Of a stretch of 64,000 bases of DNA, positions 1-13,557 are shown piece after piece. Below the pieces are notes generated by a model. The model did not search any database, was not told the DNA's origin, and saw only the letters and a program-made list of their open reading frames with translations. The position numbers were made by a program, and so were the translations under genes. This DNA comes from Luzula sylvatica (Eukaryota; Streptophyta; Magnoliopsida; Poales; Juncaceae): contig OX326958.1 of NCBI GenBank assembly GCA_946800325.1, positions 66,444,366-66,508,365 of the forward strand, given 5' to 3'. Position 1 is the stretch's first letter, and the number at the start of each line of letters is the position of its first letter.

Positions 1-732
1 GTACCACATGCGATATAAAAACAAGATATTTCGATCTTCGAGGTTTGCTCTCAATTTTGCAACAGGAGCGAGAATGTTATTACCAATTATCCAGACGAAT
101 CTTTCAGGAGCGGCCAGGTGTGACACTGCTGATTGTGATGCGTATCTATTCGTGACCACTTTCTTCATGGTTTCGAACCCTTCGGTTTCAATTTTCCCCC
201 AGCGGTCGTTGTACACCTTCTCTCCATCATCATTGAGCCCGAACAAGTCGCACAAATTCTGCACCGAGATTACGACTTCCTCACCGAGAATAAAAGAGGT
301 TATCTTATCTTGGGCATGATCGAAAGTGGCGTTTGCATAGAATAGCCGAGTGATGATCTCATACGACCTCTCGTTGAGACGCGCAAGGTTTGCAAATCCC
401 CATTTTCGCTCGATTTCCTCGATCTTGTCGGAAAGAATAGAACAATTTCGTGGAAACTCGTAATAGTAAGATTTTGAGAGGGGTCTCCTTACCACAACGC
501 TATTGAAGAGGAGTCCGGCTTCCGGATTTCGAAAGAGATAATCGTTATTCGGATTGGTGAAATCGTAATCTGCTTGCATTCGTGCGCTGTGATTAGGCCT
601 GTTGGCTGGCGTGCCCCTCTTCATGCGGACAATCGATGGAGGCGGTGGTATTTCTTGAGCTTTCGAGCTTTCTCCTGTTCTCTTCTTTTCCTTGGATTTC
701 CCTTTTGATATGAGGCTTCGATTTGCATCCAT
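1..732 (-). CDS. Accessory ORF2 of copia element 1, 3' end outside window
   Basis: An open frame of 244 codons runs from an ATG at 732 to the window edge without a stop. The N-terminus is basic and low-complexity (KGKSKEKKR, then a proline run), followed by a globular part. That part aligns with the 423-residue protein encoded at 52437-53708: both have an N-x-D/N-YLF stretch near the start, an RLFYA[NH]AT block, a [YF]-[IV]-LG-[EK]-E block, and an IGNN-[IV]-L-[AT]-PV-[AV]-KL block. The family resembles what plant annotation calls 'putative plant transposon protein' (Transposase_32-like); I give that name from memory and cannot confirm it here. Function is unknown. It lies 3' of pol and is preceded by an array of short palindromes (899-1265). 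I see no frameshift in the visible part. An internal ATG at 624 is a second possible start. Confidence 0.72.
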   Translation of the reverse strand, partial: MDANRSLISKGKSKEKKRTGESSKAQEIPPPPSIVRMKRGTPANRPNHSARMQADYDFTNPNNDYLFRNPEAGLLFNSVVVRRPLSKSYYYEFPRNCSILSDKIEEIERKWGFANLARLNERSYEIITRLFYANATFDHAQDKITSFILGEEVVISVQNLCDLFGLNDDGEKVYNDRWGKIETEGFETMKKVVTNRYASQSAVSHLAAPERFVWIIGNNILAPVAKLRANLEDRNILFLYRMWY

Positions 733-898
733 GAAATCAAGCTTTTGAGAGAGAGGAGAAGGAGTTTTTGAACGAGAAGATAAGGGGAAGGGTTTGAAGA
801 ATGTAAATCGTGTCCCTTTAAGTCTCTTCGTACGAGAAGATTAACCATAGCGTCCATTGATGAGGGTCGGTTGCATGCAGATGGAGAGTAAATACGAC

Positions 899-1265
899 GA
901 GTCCATTCGAACGGACCTTAATGTGCGTTCGAACGTACACGCTTCTGGGTAAAAGGCGCCATTGTTTGGGTTTGAGTTGCAGGTGAGAGGTCTTTGAGTT
1001 CGTTCGAACGCACTTGCAACAGTTGGGACAGGCGCCATACTATGAAATGACGTCGTAATCATACATTTCATCTGTCCGTTCCGAACGCACTGTTTGTTCG
1101 TTTGAACGGACTTGAGTCTGGAAGGATGGCATTTGTTAACTTCATTTGTCCGTTCCGAACGCACTCATTTGTTCGTTCGAACGGACTTGAGTCTGGAAGG
1201 ATGGTATTTGTTGACTTCATTTGTCCGTTCCGAACGCACTCTTTTGTTCGTTCGAACGGACTAGA
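899..1265. repeat. Palindrome array with 75-bp tandem repeats upstream of ORF2
   Basis: Short inverted repeats centred on TTCGAA or TTCCGAA recur (for example GTTCGTTCGAACGGAC near 1171 and 1246). From about 1065 to 1262 they sit in three tandem units of 75 bp (equivalent points at 1096, 1171 and 1246). The same motif fills the LTR of this element. The array begins about 170 bp upstream of the ORF2 start codon on the minus strand. A plus-strand ORF across the repeat is a by-product of its periodicity. Confidence 0.85.
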
Positions 1266-1387
1266 TACTGAGCTGAGACCCGGATTTATTTACCCAAAAC
1301 ACTGACCCTAGTTCAACAACTCTATTTGTACTTATGATTATACAGTTATGATGCAACTACATGAGACTAGACCCAATATGCTGAATT

Positions 1388-4300
1388 TTAATTCTTGAGA
1401 GATAACATACCTAGCTTTAGTCGTAGATCGGAGAAAGGAGCAAATGGTAACGGTTTTGTGAAGATGTCGGCAATTTGATTTTGAGTCTCTATCCATTCGA
1501 GTTTAACATCGCCTTTTTCCACGTGATCCTGAATGAAGTGGTGACGTATATCGATATGCTTGGTTCGTGAATGGTGGACAGGGTTTTTCGAGATGCATAT
1601 TGCGCTATTGTTGTCGCACAATATGGGGATTTTACGGAAGTTTAAACCGTAGTCTCCGAGGGTTTGGTTCAACCACAGTAATTGAGCACAACAGCTTCCT
1701 GCGGCTACATACTCGGCTTCGGCCGTCGATAAGGCTACCGAGTGTTGTTTACGACTTGACCATGATACAAGTAAACCTCCCAAAAATTGGCATGTACCGC
1801 TCGTGCTTTTTCGATCAACTCGGGATCCGGCAAAATCCGCATCAGTGTATCCTACTAGGTTTAGGTTCCCACTATGCCCGTACCATATCCCAAGTTCGAT
1901 TGTACCTTTTAAATAACGAAATATGCATTTTACGGCCGTGTAATGTGATACCTTGGGGTTAGCTTGAAATCGAGCGCACAAGCATACGGCGAACATGATG
2001 TCGGGACGACTCGCCGTTAGATAAAGAAGGCTCCCGATCATTCCTCTATAGGACGTAATGTCGAACGATTCGCCTTCTTCATCCGCATCCAATTTTGATT
2101 CCTTTGCCATTGGAGTGTCACTCGTTTTAGTTTGGTCCAACTCGAATCTCTTTAATAATTCGCGAGTGTACTTTGATTGGTTGACGAAAATTCCTTCACT
2201 TGATTGTGTGACTTGAAGACCCAAGAAGAATTTTAACTCTCCCATCATACTCATGGCAAATTCACTGTGCATAAGAATAGAGAATTCTTCGGCAAGAGCC
2301 GCATCACTTGATCCAAAAATAATATCATCTACGTAAATTTGAACAAGTAAAATGGATACTCCCTTTTTACGTGTGAAGAGGGTGGTGTCGATTATACCTC
2401 TCACGAAACCATTTGAGGTGAGAAATGATGATAGTCGATCGTACCATGCTCGTGGGGCTTGTTTCAATCCGTATAGGGCTTTTGAGAGTTTGCACACGTA
2501 ATCGGGGAATTTAGGATCCTTAAATCCCGGTGGTTGCTCAACGTAGACTTCTTCTTCGATTTCACCATTTAGAAATGCACTCTTGACGTCCATTTGAAAT
2601 AGTGTAAACCCCTCAATAGCGGCGTAAGCTAGGAGGAGTCGTATCGCTTCTAGACGAGCCACTGGAGCAAAGGTTTCTTCGAAATCGATCCCTTCTCGTT
2701 GTTTAAATCCTTGAGCGACGAGTCTCGCCTTGTTTCGTACCACGTTTCCATGTTCATCAAGTTTATTTCGAAAGATCCATCGAGTCCCAATGATCGAACG
2801 ATTCATGGGTTTTGGAACCAACATCCAAACTTGATTTCTTTCAAATTGTTCCAATTCTTCTTGCATTGCGATAATCCAATCTTCGTCTAGATTGGCTTCC
2901 TTGAAGGATTTTGGCTCGGTGTGAGAAAGATATGCGCAATGAGCTACGTAGTTGTGGACACGAGACCGAGTTCGTACACCTTCTCGGGGATCTCCAACAA
3001 CGTTTGTGAGAGGATGGTGGGGTACTTCTCGGAGAACCTCGGGGATTTGGTAAGGAGTTTCACTCTCTTCTTCCTCTTCCTCCTGTTCTTCCTCTTCTGG
3101 AGGATCATTGTTTTCTCTCTGAGGTTCATCAAGAGTTATGTCGATGTGTTGATATTCCAGCTCGGCTTGTTTTCTCGGTGATTTAGCAATTGTTTCCGTG
3201 ACTTCACCTACATTTAAGCTACCTTTCTCGGCTTCCTTTTTAGTTTCATCAAAATGTACGTGAACGGATTCACATACGACTCGTGTTGATCGTATGTAAA
3301 CTCGGTATGCTTTACTTGTACATGAGTAACCGACAAATATTCCTTCAATGGATTTCGGATCGAGTTTGTCTCGATTACTCAATTCATCCAAGATATAGCA
3401 TTTGCATCCAAATACTCTCATGTAAGAGACATTTGGATTTCCCCCATACCATAGCTCATATGGCGTCTTCTTCAAAATAGGCCTTAAGCTAACCCTATTC
3501 ACCACATGACATGCGGTGTTAGTGGCTTCGGCCCAAAGGTATTTTGGAGAAGGATGCTCACTTAGCATGGTACGGGCAAGTTCAATTAACGTTCGATTTT
3601 TACGTTCAACCACACCATTTTGTTGAGGTGTGCGAGGAGCCGAAAATTCGCGTATATATCCCTTTTTATGACAAAATTCATCAAATTTTGCATTTCGAAA
3701 TTCACCTCCATTGTCACTTCGAATGGTGACAATTGAGGTGCCTTTTTCATTTTCAACGAGAGTACAAAATTTGATGAAGTTGTCACACGTTTCACTTTTA
3801 TGAAGTAAATAATGTATCTAGGTGAAACGTGAATAATCATCCACAATAACAAACATATACCTTTTATTACCTATGCTTGTAACGCTCATTGGTCCGCAAA
3901 GATCAAGATGGATGAGTTGAAGAGGTCGATTCGTGGTGACCATGTTCTTTGATTTGAACCCGGATGATCTAGTGTGCTTACCTTTTTCACACGCATCGCA
4001 TAATCCTTCTAGTTCAAGTTTATGTGCGGGAAGTCCTCTAACTAATTGCTTTTTGGACAACCTATGTATAGTTTTCATGCAAATGTGACCTAACCGTCTA
4101 TGCCATAATCGAGATACTGATTCTGATACAGTGAGACAATGGATTTCCGGCACGAAGGATTCGAAATCAAAGTAGTATAGATTTTCGTGTCGGGTTCCTT
4201 TGCATACTGTGGTATTGTCTTTCATTCGATCAATCAAGCATGAGAGTTGATCGAATTTCACACAATATCCGGCATCACACAATTGGCTTATGCTAATTAA

Positions 4301-4525
4301 ATTATGTTTAAGTCCAGTTACAAGATAGACATTCTCTAAAGTCCAATTTGAGGTACCTATAGAACCGATACCGATAATTTTACCTTTTTGATTTCCTCCG
4401 AAGGTAACGTCTCCTCCCTTGAACGGTTCGAGAGATTTGAACATCTCTCGATCCCAAGTCATATGTCTAGAACAACCACTATCTAGACACCATTTTGATG
4501 ACTTTGTTCTGGAAGTTAGGCCCAT
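1388..4525 (-). pseudogene. pol: copia pol polyprotein with one in-frame stop codon
   Basis: This is a single reading frame of 1046 codons from ATG 4525 to a stop at 1388, interrupted once by TAG at 3818-3820. Before the break are an aspartic protease (LDSG, residues 14-17), the histidine/cysteine zinc region before integrase (about 140-185) and the first integrase aspartate (HLDLCGP). The TAG follows DDYSRFT, where this family usually has tryptophan, so a single TGG-to-TAG change is likely. After it, still in the same frame, come the integrase D (SDNGGEF) and E region, an acidic linker, reverse transcriptase with [12 protein letters not shown] and YVDD, and RNase H with TDADFAG, ending at [10 protein letters not shown]. 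All catalytic motifs I looked for are present, so the copy appears recently disabled. It lies 72 nt after the gag stop, in the same frame, with further stops in between. Confidence 0.9.
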
Positions 4526-4597
4526 TAACTATACTCCCCCTAAGTATTTGTCTTATGGTATGGTATACTAGGGAGTATAGTGTCTCAAGTTAGGGTT

Positions 4598-5803
4598 TTA
4601 CACCCTAGGGGGTCCTATACCGAAGGAGGGCGAGGAACCCATTGAGTGACGATCTTTACGCATCCACATGACGTTTGGTGCCACTTTTGGATTGCGAAGA
4701 TTACACCCGGTTGAGACATGACCGATTTTGCAACAATAGTTACAAAATGCTACGGTGGGCTTATTTGTGGGTGTGGTACTCTTCACAAAATAGTCCGAGA
4801 GTTGATTCGGATTACTTCTCTTAGAAGTTATCGATTTTGGCATTTGATAAAGGTTATTTGATTCAAATTTATTTTGCTTAAAATTATTTTGTTTAAATTG
4901 TTTATGTGTGTTGGGGGAATGTTTGGGAGGCCCTTGTTGATATGAAGCTTCGGTGTAGTTTGTCACTTCATAGAAATACCCATTTGGTCCCCTTTTGAAC
5001 AAACAATCGGTTCGTCCCAAATTAGTATGTCTAGGTTGTGAATTTTGTGTAAAATGATTATTCCTATAATTATTATTGACACGTTTAGGTTGTTCATTTT
5101 TAGCAAATTTACCTTTGTTGTAGTCATGGTACATGAAAGCATTTCCATGACTACTTGCTTTATTGTTTTCCCATTTAGATTTTTGATTTTGAGATATTGA
5201 AAAGTCGGGTTTATTACCGTTAATTTTCTTATATCCTAAACCGGATTTATCATTGGGCTTTTGTCCCGTTAATGACGATTTTAAGACATCATCCAATGAA
5301 GGGGGACTCAATGCAATAATTGCACAAGCCCTCTTCAAGGACTCATTCTCAACTTTCATAGTTTGAATTTCGACTTTTAAATGAGAAATCTCACATTTCA
5401 GGGTTTTACATTCACATTTTGAAAATCCTTTAAATTCATTTATTTGAGTTTTGTATGCCAAGATGGATAGCTCAAGAGAAGCTACCTTATCCTTGAGAGC
5501 TTGTGTGGGACTTTCAAGTTTACCCTCATTTAGTTGAGAGTTCCCTTCATCCCTAAGAAACTCGTCACAGGATTCGAGTTCTAGTTTGGATGCGGGAGAA
5601 AATTCAGGTCTAGGTAACGATTTTATGCCAAATAGAGAGTTAGTACGTACCTCATAACTTTTGTCATGTGTCGAGCTTAGAGTGGGAGAGGAAGGTTCTG
5701 CGTCTACAATTATGGGCTGGTGGTGTGTCGAAGTCAGACCTCGTTCAATACGGAGAGAGTGAATGGCTGCTTCCACCGCGCTCATGGGATTAAATTCAGC
5801 CAT
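4598..5803 (-). CDS. gag: gag-like nucleocapsid protein of copia element 1
   Basis: The protein has 401 residues. The ATG at 5803 is about 55 nt downstream of the primer binding site. Residues about 100-160 look like a coiled coil (VASLELSILAYKTQINEF and a following heptad-like stretch). A basic, Asn/Gln/Lys-rich middle follows, then a CCHC zinc knuckle (CNYCCKIGHVSTGC, about residues 354-367) and a short tail ending GPPRV-stop. It aligns along most of its length with the gag of element 2 (QKPNDKSGLG, GYFYEV, QLS-x-YFVKS, WMRKDRH). I do not recognise the N-terminal capsid-type domain usual in plant copia gag, so either it is missing or it has diverged. The stop is TAA, and pol resumes in the same frame after a short multi-stop interval. 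Confidence 0.85.
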   Translation of the reverse strand: MAEFNPMSAVEAAIHSLRIERGLTSTHHQPIIVDAEPSSPTLSSTHDKSYEVRTNSLFGIKSLPRPEFSPASKLELESCDEFLRDEGNSQLNEGKLESPTQALKDKVASLELSILAYKTQINEFKGFSKCECKTLKCEISHLKVEIQTMKVENESLKRACAIIALSPPSLDDVLKSSLTGQKPNDKSGLGYKKINGNKPDFSISQNQKSKWENNKASSHGNAFMYHDYNKGKFAKNEQPKRVNNNYRNNHFTQNSQPRHTNLGRTDCLFKRGPNGYFYEVTNYTEASYQQGPPKHSPNTHKQFKQNNFKQNKFESNNLYQMPKSITSKRSNPNQLSDYFVKSTTPTNKPTVAFCNYCCKIGHVSTGCNLRNPKVAPNVMWMRKDRHSMGSSPSFGIGPPRV

Positions 5804-5858
5804 TAGATCGTAAGGTACAAGTTTATCCTTAATAAATTTAAGAGATGGTTAGTACCCT

Positions 5859-5870
5859 GCTCTGATACCA
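5859..5870 (-). other. Primer binding site of element 1
   Basis: On the minus strand TGGTATCAGAGC starts two bases after the LTR end. It matches the 3' end complement of plant initiator-Met tRNA, the usual copia primer. This fixes the LTR boundary and the orientation. Confidence 0.9.
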
Positions 5871-5872
5871 AT

Positions 5873-7279
5873 TGTTGGTTAATTCTAACCTAGAGGGGGG
5901 TAAATTTGGCAATCTAACTTACACTTAGTTTAGATTTAAACCTAATTTACGGTGCGGAATAAATAATAATTTAGATGATAAAGATGATACCGTACAAACA
6001 CTTTGACACAAGATGTTTGTTTACGAAGTTCGGTAGGTGGTTGCTTTGTAGCTTTAACTCACCCTTTACTCGCTTAATTGACCGACTCAATTATTTACGA
6101 GTACCTACGTCTCCGGGAATGCCTTGTGCCTCTTTTTGGCTTTCGATTGAATTCCAACTCAACTCGATTACAAGGATTTGCCTAGATCGATTTACACGCT
6201 TCTATCGATCTATAGCTTAGGCTCTTTACAATTTGTTGCACTAGCCTATTACACTTTTTCACTAATCGAGCTACAACGTGATCGGTCACGTGAGTGGGAT
6301 ACGATTAGTGGAGAATATCGAAAGTAGATCAACGATCTAAGGAGGTTTCTCAAGCTATCAATGGATATAGATAATCACAGCTTAGGGTTTCTCTCTTTTT
6401 AGGTTTGAATGGTTGAAAGTGAAGGAATGGCAGAGAGAGACCCATGAAGGATTCTATTTATACTCTCTATAGAAATCCTTCAGAAAACTTGAAGTGCGTT
6501 CGAACGCATCAAGTCCGTTCAGAACGCACTTGTAGTTTGCACTAGCCGTTTCAAAATAACGTGCAAGTACATCTTGGGTCCGTTCGAACGGACAATGTCC
6601 GTTCGTAACGGACTCAATTATACATAGCATTTTGCGTTCACAGGAACAAGAGTCCGTTCAACGCACTCAAAAGTGGGTGAACGGATTCCAGGTTGTCCGT
6701 TCGAACGCACATGTGTGTTCGTTCGAACGCACACATCCCTGTGACATTTTTCGTTCACAGGAAGGATTGTCCGTTCAACACACTCAGAAGGTGGGTGAAT
6801 GGATTCTAATTGTCCGTTCGAACGGACATGATTGTTCGTTCGAACGCACACATCCCTGTGACACGTTTGGTTCTAATCAAGGTTTAATAGTTTTGATATG
6901 TGGCAAGTCCGTTCTGAACGGACTTTGAGTTCGTTCAGAACGCACTTCCTGCTTGACTGAACTCTTTGTTATTTTGAACATGATTTTACTTGAGTTCTAC
7001 TAGGTTTGTACCTATGGTTTATTTGTGGCGTATCCCACTCACGGAAGGCTTCAACATCTTGATTCTTGATGTATTCCAATGGCCTTCCTCGTGTTCTTCT
7101 TTTCTTGTTTATCTTGAGACTTCATGTCCTGATTCTTGATGTAATCCAATGAAGTCCTCCTTCACAAGTCCTCCTTCATCTTTGTATCGTACCTATGTTA
7201 TCCTGCACTTTTCTGGATGTATACATTAGTAATGACAGTGTTTTGAATTAATCAAACTATCAGGAAATTTGAACCAACA
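5873..7279 (-). repeat. 5' LTR of element 1 (1407 bp)
   Basis: The ends are an 8-bp inverted repeat (TGTTGGTT at 5873, AACCAACA at 7272-7279). The minus-strand TATA box TATAAATAG is at 6462-6454, and the U3 upstream of it is packed with palindromes. A block around 5900-6200 is strongly similar to the LTRs at 50516, 56424 and 62353 (for example GTTCGGTAGGTGGTTGCTTT and CCGGGAATGCCTTGTGCC), linking elements 1 and 2 as one superfamily. Confidence 0.92.
6454..6955 (-). promoter_or_regulatory. LTR promoter of element 1: TATA box plus palindrome array
   Basis: TATAAATAG lies at 6462-6454. Directly upstream (6490-6955) are at least eight 12- to 16-bp inverted repeats with TTCGAA or TTCAGAA centres, such as GTCCGTTCGAACGGAC near 6579. 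Two related units of about 125 bp repeat between 6625 and 6870. The arrangement, palindromes ending some tens of bp before the TATA box, suggests transcription-factor sites. The factor is unknown. Confidence 0.75.
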
Positions 7280-9106
7280 ATGTTCATCGGCTGTCGAAGT
7301 GGAGACCTGATCAAGATCTGTAAGTCCGTCCCTACCGAATAATTCGTCCGTCCCAATCCGTCGTGCCGTGCTGCACCCGATCCTGCCGGAGATAATCCCG
7401 ATCCTTGCCCCTTAAAAACATAGTATATTTTCAATATGAAACTAATTGAATATAAAATTATTTACAAGCAAAACCTACTTACCTGCTGACGACTCTGCTG
7501 AGACATCAGATGAGTAATGTTACCCTGCATCGCCAACATGTGCTCCTCCATCCTAACACGCCTCTCTATCTTCTGCAGCTTGCATCTCAAGCCTCCTAGT
7601 CCTCTCTCTTTCCTCGGCGAGTTGACTCCGCAGCTCACCAATCTCTGCCGCTGGTATGTACGAGCTAGCTCCTCCCGTGCCCCAACTTGGTGTTATCGGT
7701 GTTTTATACAAATTCGGATCGACGATGGAATCAATCCCATAGAAGTTTCCGTGAGCCCTCCCTCCTGACACGGCCATCCAATCATGTGTGTTGTCTCCAT
7801 GCTGCTCGAACCATTCCAGACCGTGCTTCTCCCTCATTCGTGCATCATACGCCATCTGTAAATAAAAAAATTCAAATACTTATATAATGAAATTTAAAAT
7901 CAGACTTAAAATATAAGCAAATATATTACCATTATTGCCTTCGATTTCGCATCGACGTACTGAACTTCTCCTCTAGGAGCACGCTGCTTACGAACCTTGC
8001 CCCTCTTAAGTACATCAAGGAATCCGATTTTAGATCCCGTATTTTGCTCCTCCTGTTTGACAGTTCATATATTAATATTAAATAGACCAAAAATTATTGA
8101 CAAATTAGTACCATTTTCTTCTTGTGCGCTGCGAGAGAAATCGATCCGGCAGTGCTATGGCCTCTTTCGGAACTTTTATTTCTATTCATCTTGTTCCGAG
8201 CAGATGACTGTATCCATCGCGTATCGTTGATCCAAGTCTGCACCATATTAACCCACGCAACAGCCGTGCACCAAATCGGCTTGGACCGATTTATAGCCGC
8301 ATCCGACCGGATCCACCTCCTCTTGTCCGGTCCAAGGACCTCTGTTGCATCATCTCGCGCACGCGTCGTGATGTGCCTCCAACGTTTTGCAGCCCAAGAA
8401 TTTAAATGAATTTCGCATTGAACTGCATCCTCGCCTGGAGCCCAGTGATAACGTTTCTACATTATTTATTTTCGAAAATTAAATATAATCAACCAAACTT
8501 AAAAATATTTCATGAAATGAATGGAATTAATATATATATACCATCATCTCGCCTATAACCATACGTCTGTTATCCTCGGGCCACAACGGCCAACGAATCC
8601 AACCCCCCACGTTGTAACACTTCAAAAAATAAGACAAGTTTCGTGCAATAGTCACCTAAATGAAGAAATAATATTACATTAGTATTCAAAAAATAAAAAA
8701 TGCAATAATCAAATAATACATATTTACCTGGAATCGGAACCATAAACGTCTTCCCTGTCCGCACAAGTGGCAGTGTATGCTCGGTAATCTCGGAACAAAT
8801 GTACCGTGAACGAGTGGGGCGTATCGGCAAGGCTCTCGCCTCGGCATCATCCTCTTCTGCTGCTGTATCTTGCTCGGTACTGTCATCGTCATCATCATCG
8901 TCATCATCCATGTTCAGGTCAATATTCGGCTCGATATTCGGCTCCTCCATATTCGGCTTGATATTCGGCTCCTCGATATTCGCGTTATGCATGGAATCGT
9001 CCTGATACGGCTCCTCCATATTAGGCGCCTCCATATCGGGCTCCTCAGATCGAATAGCATGGTGGCCACGTCCTCGTCCTCCGCGTCCTGTACGGGTACT
9101 TACCAT
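7280..9106 (-). pseudogene. CACTA-associated Transposase_24-like gene, interrupted
   Basis: Six exons can be read on the minus strand with GT-AG borders: 9106-8728, 8655-8542, 8456-8112, 8052-7930, 7855-7483 and 7410-7280. Exon 1 encodes an RG-rich start, Glu/Pro/Asn repeats and a run of nine Asp. Later exons carry GGWIRWPLWPEDNRR, a KRYHWAPGE block, and a long helical tail with YDARMREKHG and SQLAEERERTRRLEMQ, typical of the plant Ptta/En/Spm family. It is defective. The consensus splice of exon 1 to exon 2 leaves the conserved exon 2 frame out of phase, exon 5 has a one-base shift near 7575 giving a stop before RMEEHMLAMQ, and exon 6 is cut off at 7280 by the copia LTR. The normal role would be DNA binding or transposition of CACTA elements. 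Confidence 0.75.
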
Positions 9107-10489
9107 GATCTTAAATTATTATGAACGAAATTATATCATTATTCATATAAAAATAATTCATATTTAAAAAATATATAAAATTTTACAATATTATCCTTTA
9201 CTATTTCGTTATTTGACCTTAACCTAAATCCTAAACTAAACCAACTCATACTACCACAATTATTTTATACTCAAATACAAACAAGATAAACAAATTTAAA
9301 TCATTAACCTTAGTCCAAAGAAATCTTCCGAAAAATTAAATCGTCTCCTCTTCTCGCCTCATCTATCCTCACTTCCAAAAAAGTAGACTCCTTCTCGATT
9401 CCACAAATTTACCGAATATATCCCTGCCACATTTGAAAATAAAAATTAACCCTAAATTTTTATTATTTCTAACATACAACAAATATAAAGATTACCAAAA
9501 ACGTCCAGAAATTGAACTTGCAAATTTGAAAATGTCCTTATATCCGGTCAGATTTGAACCTGCAAATTCGAAAACACAATAATTTTTAACTTCTAAAATG
9601 TCCAGAAATTTTCAATGTCCAAAAATTTTACATTACCAAAAAAAATTCGAAAACAATTAATTGAAACAATTCTGATTTCTCCAAAAATTCGACAAAACAA
9701 GTTGATTTGCATTTCTGATTTCTGAAAAAATTCGAAAACAAATAATATTTTGATTTAAATTTGAAAAAAATACTTCAAACGAAAACAACTACATTTCTGC
9801 TAAAACCAAAAAAAAAAAAAAATGAACACAAACAGTAATTAAAAATAAAAATGTATGAGTACAAGAAATTAAAAAAAATAAAACAGAATTAAAAAAAATT
9901 GCACAAAACAACTAGATTTTCAGAAAACCGAATTTAAAAATACAGAATTTTATGCATGCACCCTCAAAAATACAGAATTGAAAATTACTCGAAAAGTACA
10001 GAATTTAAAAACACTCCAACATGATTTTCTGAAAATTCGAAAGCAAGAAAGCAAAAATAGATCGAAAACTTTTAAATCGAATTAAAAACAACTTGTAAAA
10101 ATGCATGCACCCCCAAATCGATTTTAAATCAAGGATTTTTCTGAAAATGAAAGTAAAAATTGAAAGCTACAAAGAATAAACTAGCAAAATAGACTCGATA
10201 GAACAAAAATAAACGAGCTTAAACAAAGAATAACTAGAGATTCAAACCTTCAAACAAAAATCCTTCTTCTTCGCCATCTTCAGATTGAAAGTGTGTTGCG
10301 GAAAATTTTCAAGCTCCTACAACTTGTTTCTGGGGCTGCTTGATGCGGGTTGCAGCAGAGAGGTAGGGGGGAAAATTTTTGGGGCTGCTGAGAGAAGGGG
10401 GTGAGGGCAAAGGGGAAAAAAGTTAGAGTAATGGGGGAGGGGGGTTATAAAATAGCGAGAGGGGGAAGAGGGAGAGGGGACAGGGCTGC
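9107..10489. other. AT-rich 5' region of the CACTA element, no coding sequence
   Basis: A-rich sequence with many short A runs and no ORF of note. It lies between the subterminal repeats and the first coding exon, so it probably includes the promoter and leader. A short block near 10255-10320 could be a 5' UTR exon. Confidence 0.5.
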
Positions 10490-10965
10490 AGCATGGCAGG
10501 TATTGGGTCGGGCAATTTTTGTGGCGGGCCGACCCTAGTTGGTTGTTGGGGCGGGTAGATCATTGGGGCGGGCAGATCCAATAATTATTGGGTCGGTTTA
10601 CTTTTGGGTCAGGCAGCTGCAACAATCTATTGGGGCGGGCCGGCTTTTAGGGACGGGCAGACACTGAAGTTAGGGACGGGCTGACCCAATAAAAGGGCGA
10701 CCCAAAAGGGATATTGGGGCGGGCTGGCTTATAGGGGCGGGCAGACCCAGGAGGTAGGGACGGGCCGACCCAATAAGAGGGCGACCCAACTGGTTTATAT
10801 GGGGGCGGTAGAGCGCTGTTGGGGCGGGCTGACCCAAGAATTCGAATTATCAGGGTCGGCCTGACCCTGTTTCAACCGACCCAACTGGTTTATTGGGGCT
10901 GGCCGACCCAATAATGACCATATTTTAGGGGCGGTCCGACCCTAAAAAGCACATGTGTGGTAGTG
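10490..10965 (-). repeat. CACTA terminal inverted repeat and GC-rich subterminal repeats
   Basis: More than fifteen copies of a short motif around GGGTCGG or GGGGCGGGC, in both orientations, often followed by CCCAATAA, in a region otherwise much richer in G than its surroundings. The end is TAGTG at 10961-10965. CACTA elements carry such arrays as binding sites for their TNPA-type protein. Confidence 0.78.

Positions 10966-13557
<2,592 letters not shown>

Larger units (their letters stand above)
1..7279 (-). mobile_element. Ty1/copia LTR retrotransposon, element 1 (left end outside window)
   Basis: Read on the minus strand the order is 5' LTR (7279-5873), tRNA primer site, gag, pol (protease, integrase, reverse transcriptase, RNase H), a palindrome-rich spacer, then accessory ORF2, which runs off the left edge. 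Integrase before reverse transcriptase is the Ty1/copia order. The 3' LTR is not in the window. The LTR starts directly in an exon of a CACTA-element gene, so this is a nested insertion. The five bases next to the LTR (7280-7284, atgtt) should recur beyond the left edge as the target-site duplication. The gag, LTR and ORF2 are homologous to those of the pol-less tandem element at 50516-63278. Confidence 0.93.
7280..10965 (-). mobile_element. CACTA (En/Spm-type) DNA transposon, split by copia element 1
   Basis: The minus strand begins CACTACCACACATGTG at 10965, a CACTA-type terminus. It is followed inward by about 450 bp of short GC-rich repeats (subterminal region), an AT-rich stretch, and a multi-exon gene of the plant Ptta/En/Spm (Transposase_24) type. 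The element is cut at 7280 by the LTR of copia element 1, so its other end should lie left of the window. The 3-bp target duplication would be ttt (10966-10968). No TNP2/Transposase_21-type transposase is visible in this part. Confidence 0.8.

Noticed and set aside
899..1265. Heat-shock elements in the TTCGAA arrays
   Set aside because: Heat-shock sites need nGAAn units alternating at 5-bp spacing (TTC-nn-GAA). Here TTC and GAA touch directly, so the spacing is wrong.
1102..1305. Small protein encoded across the 75-bp repeats
   Set aside because: The open frame results from a repeat period divisible by three; the sequence is a regulatory-type palindrome array.
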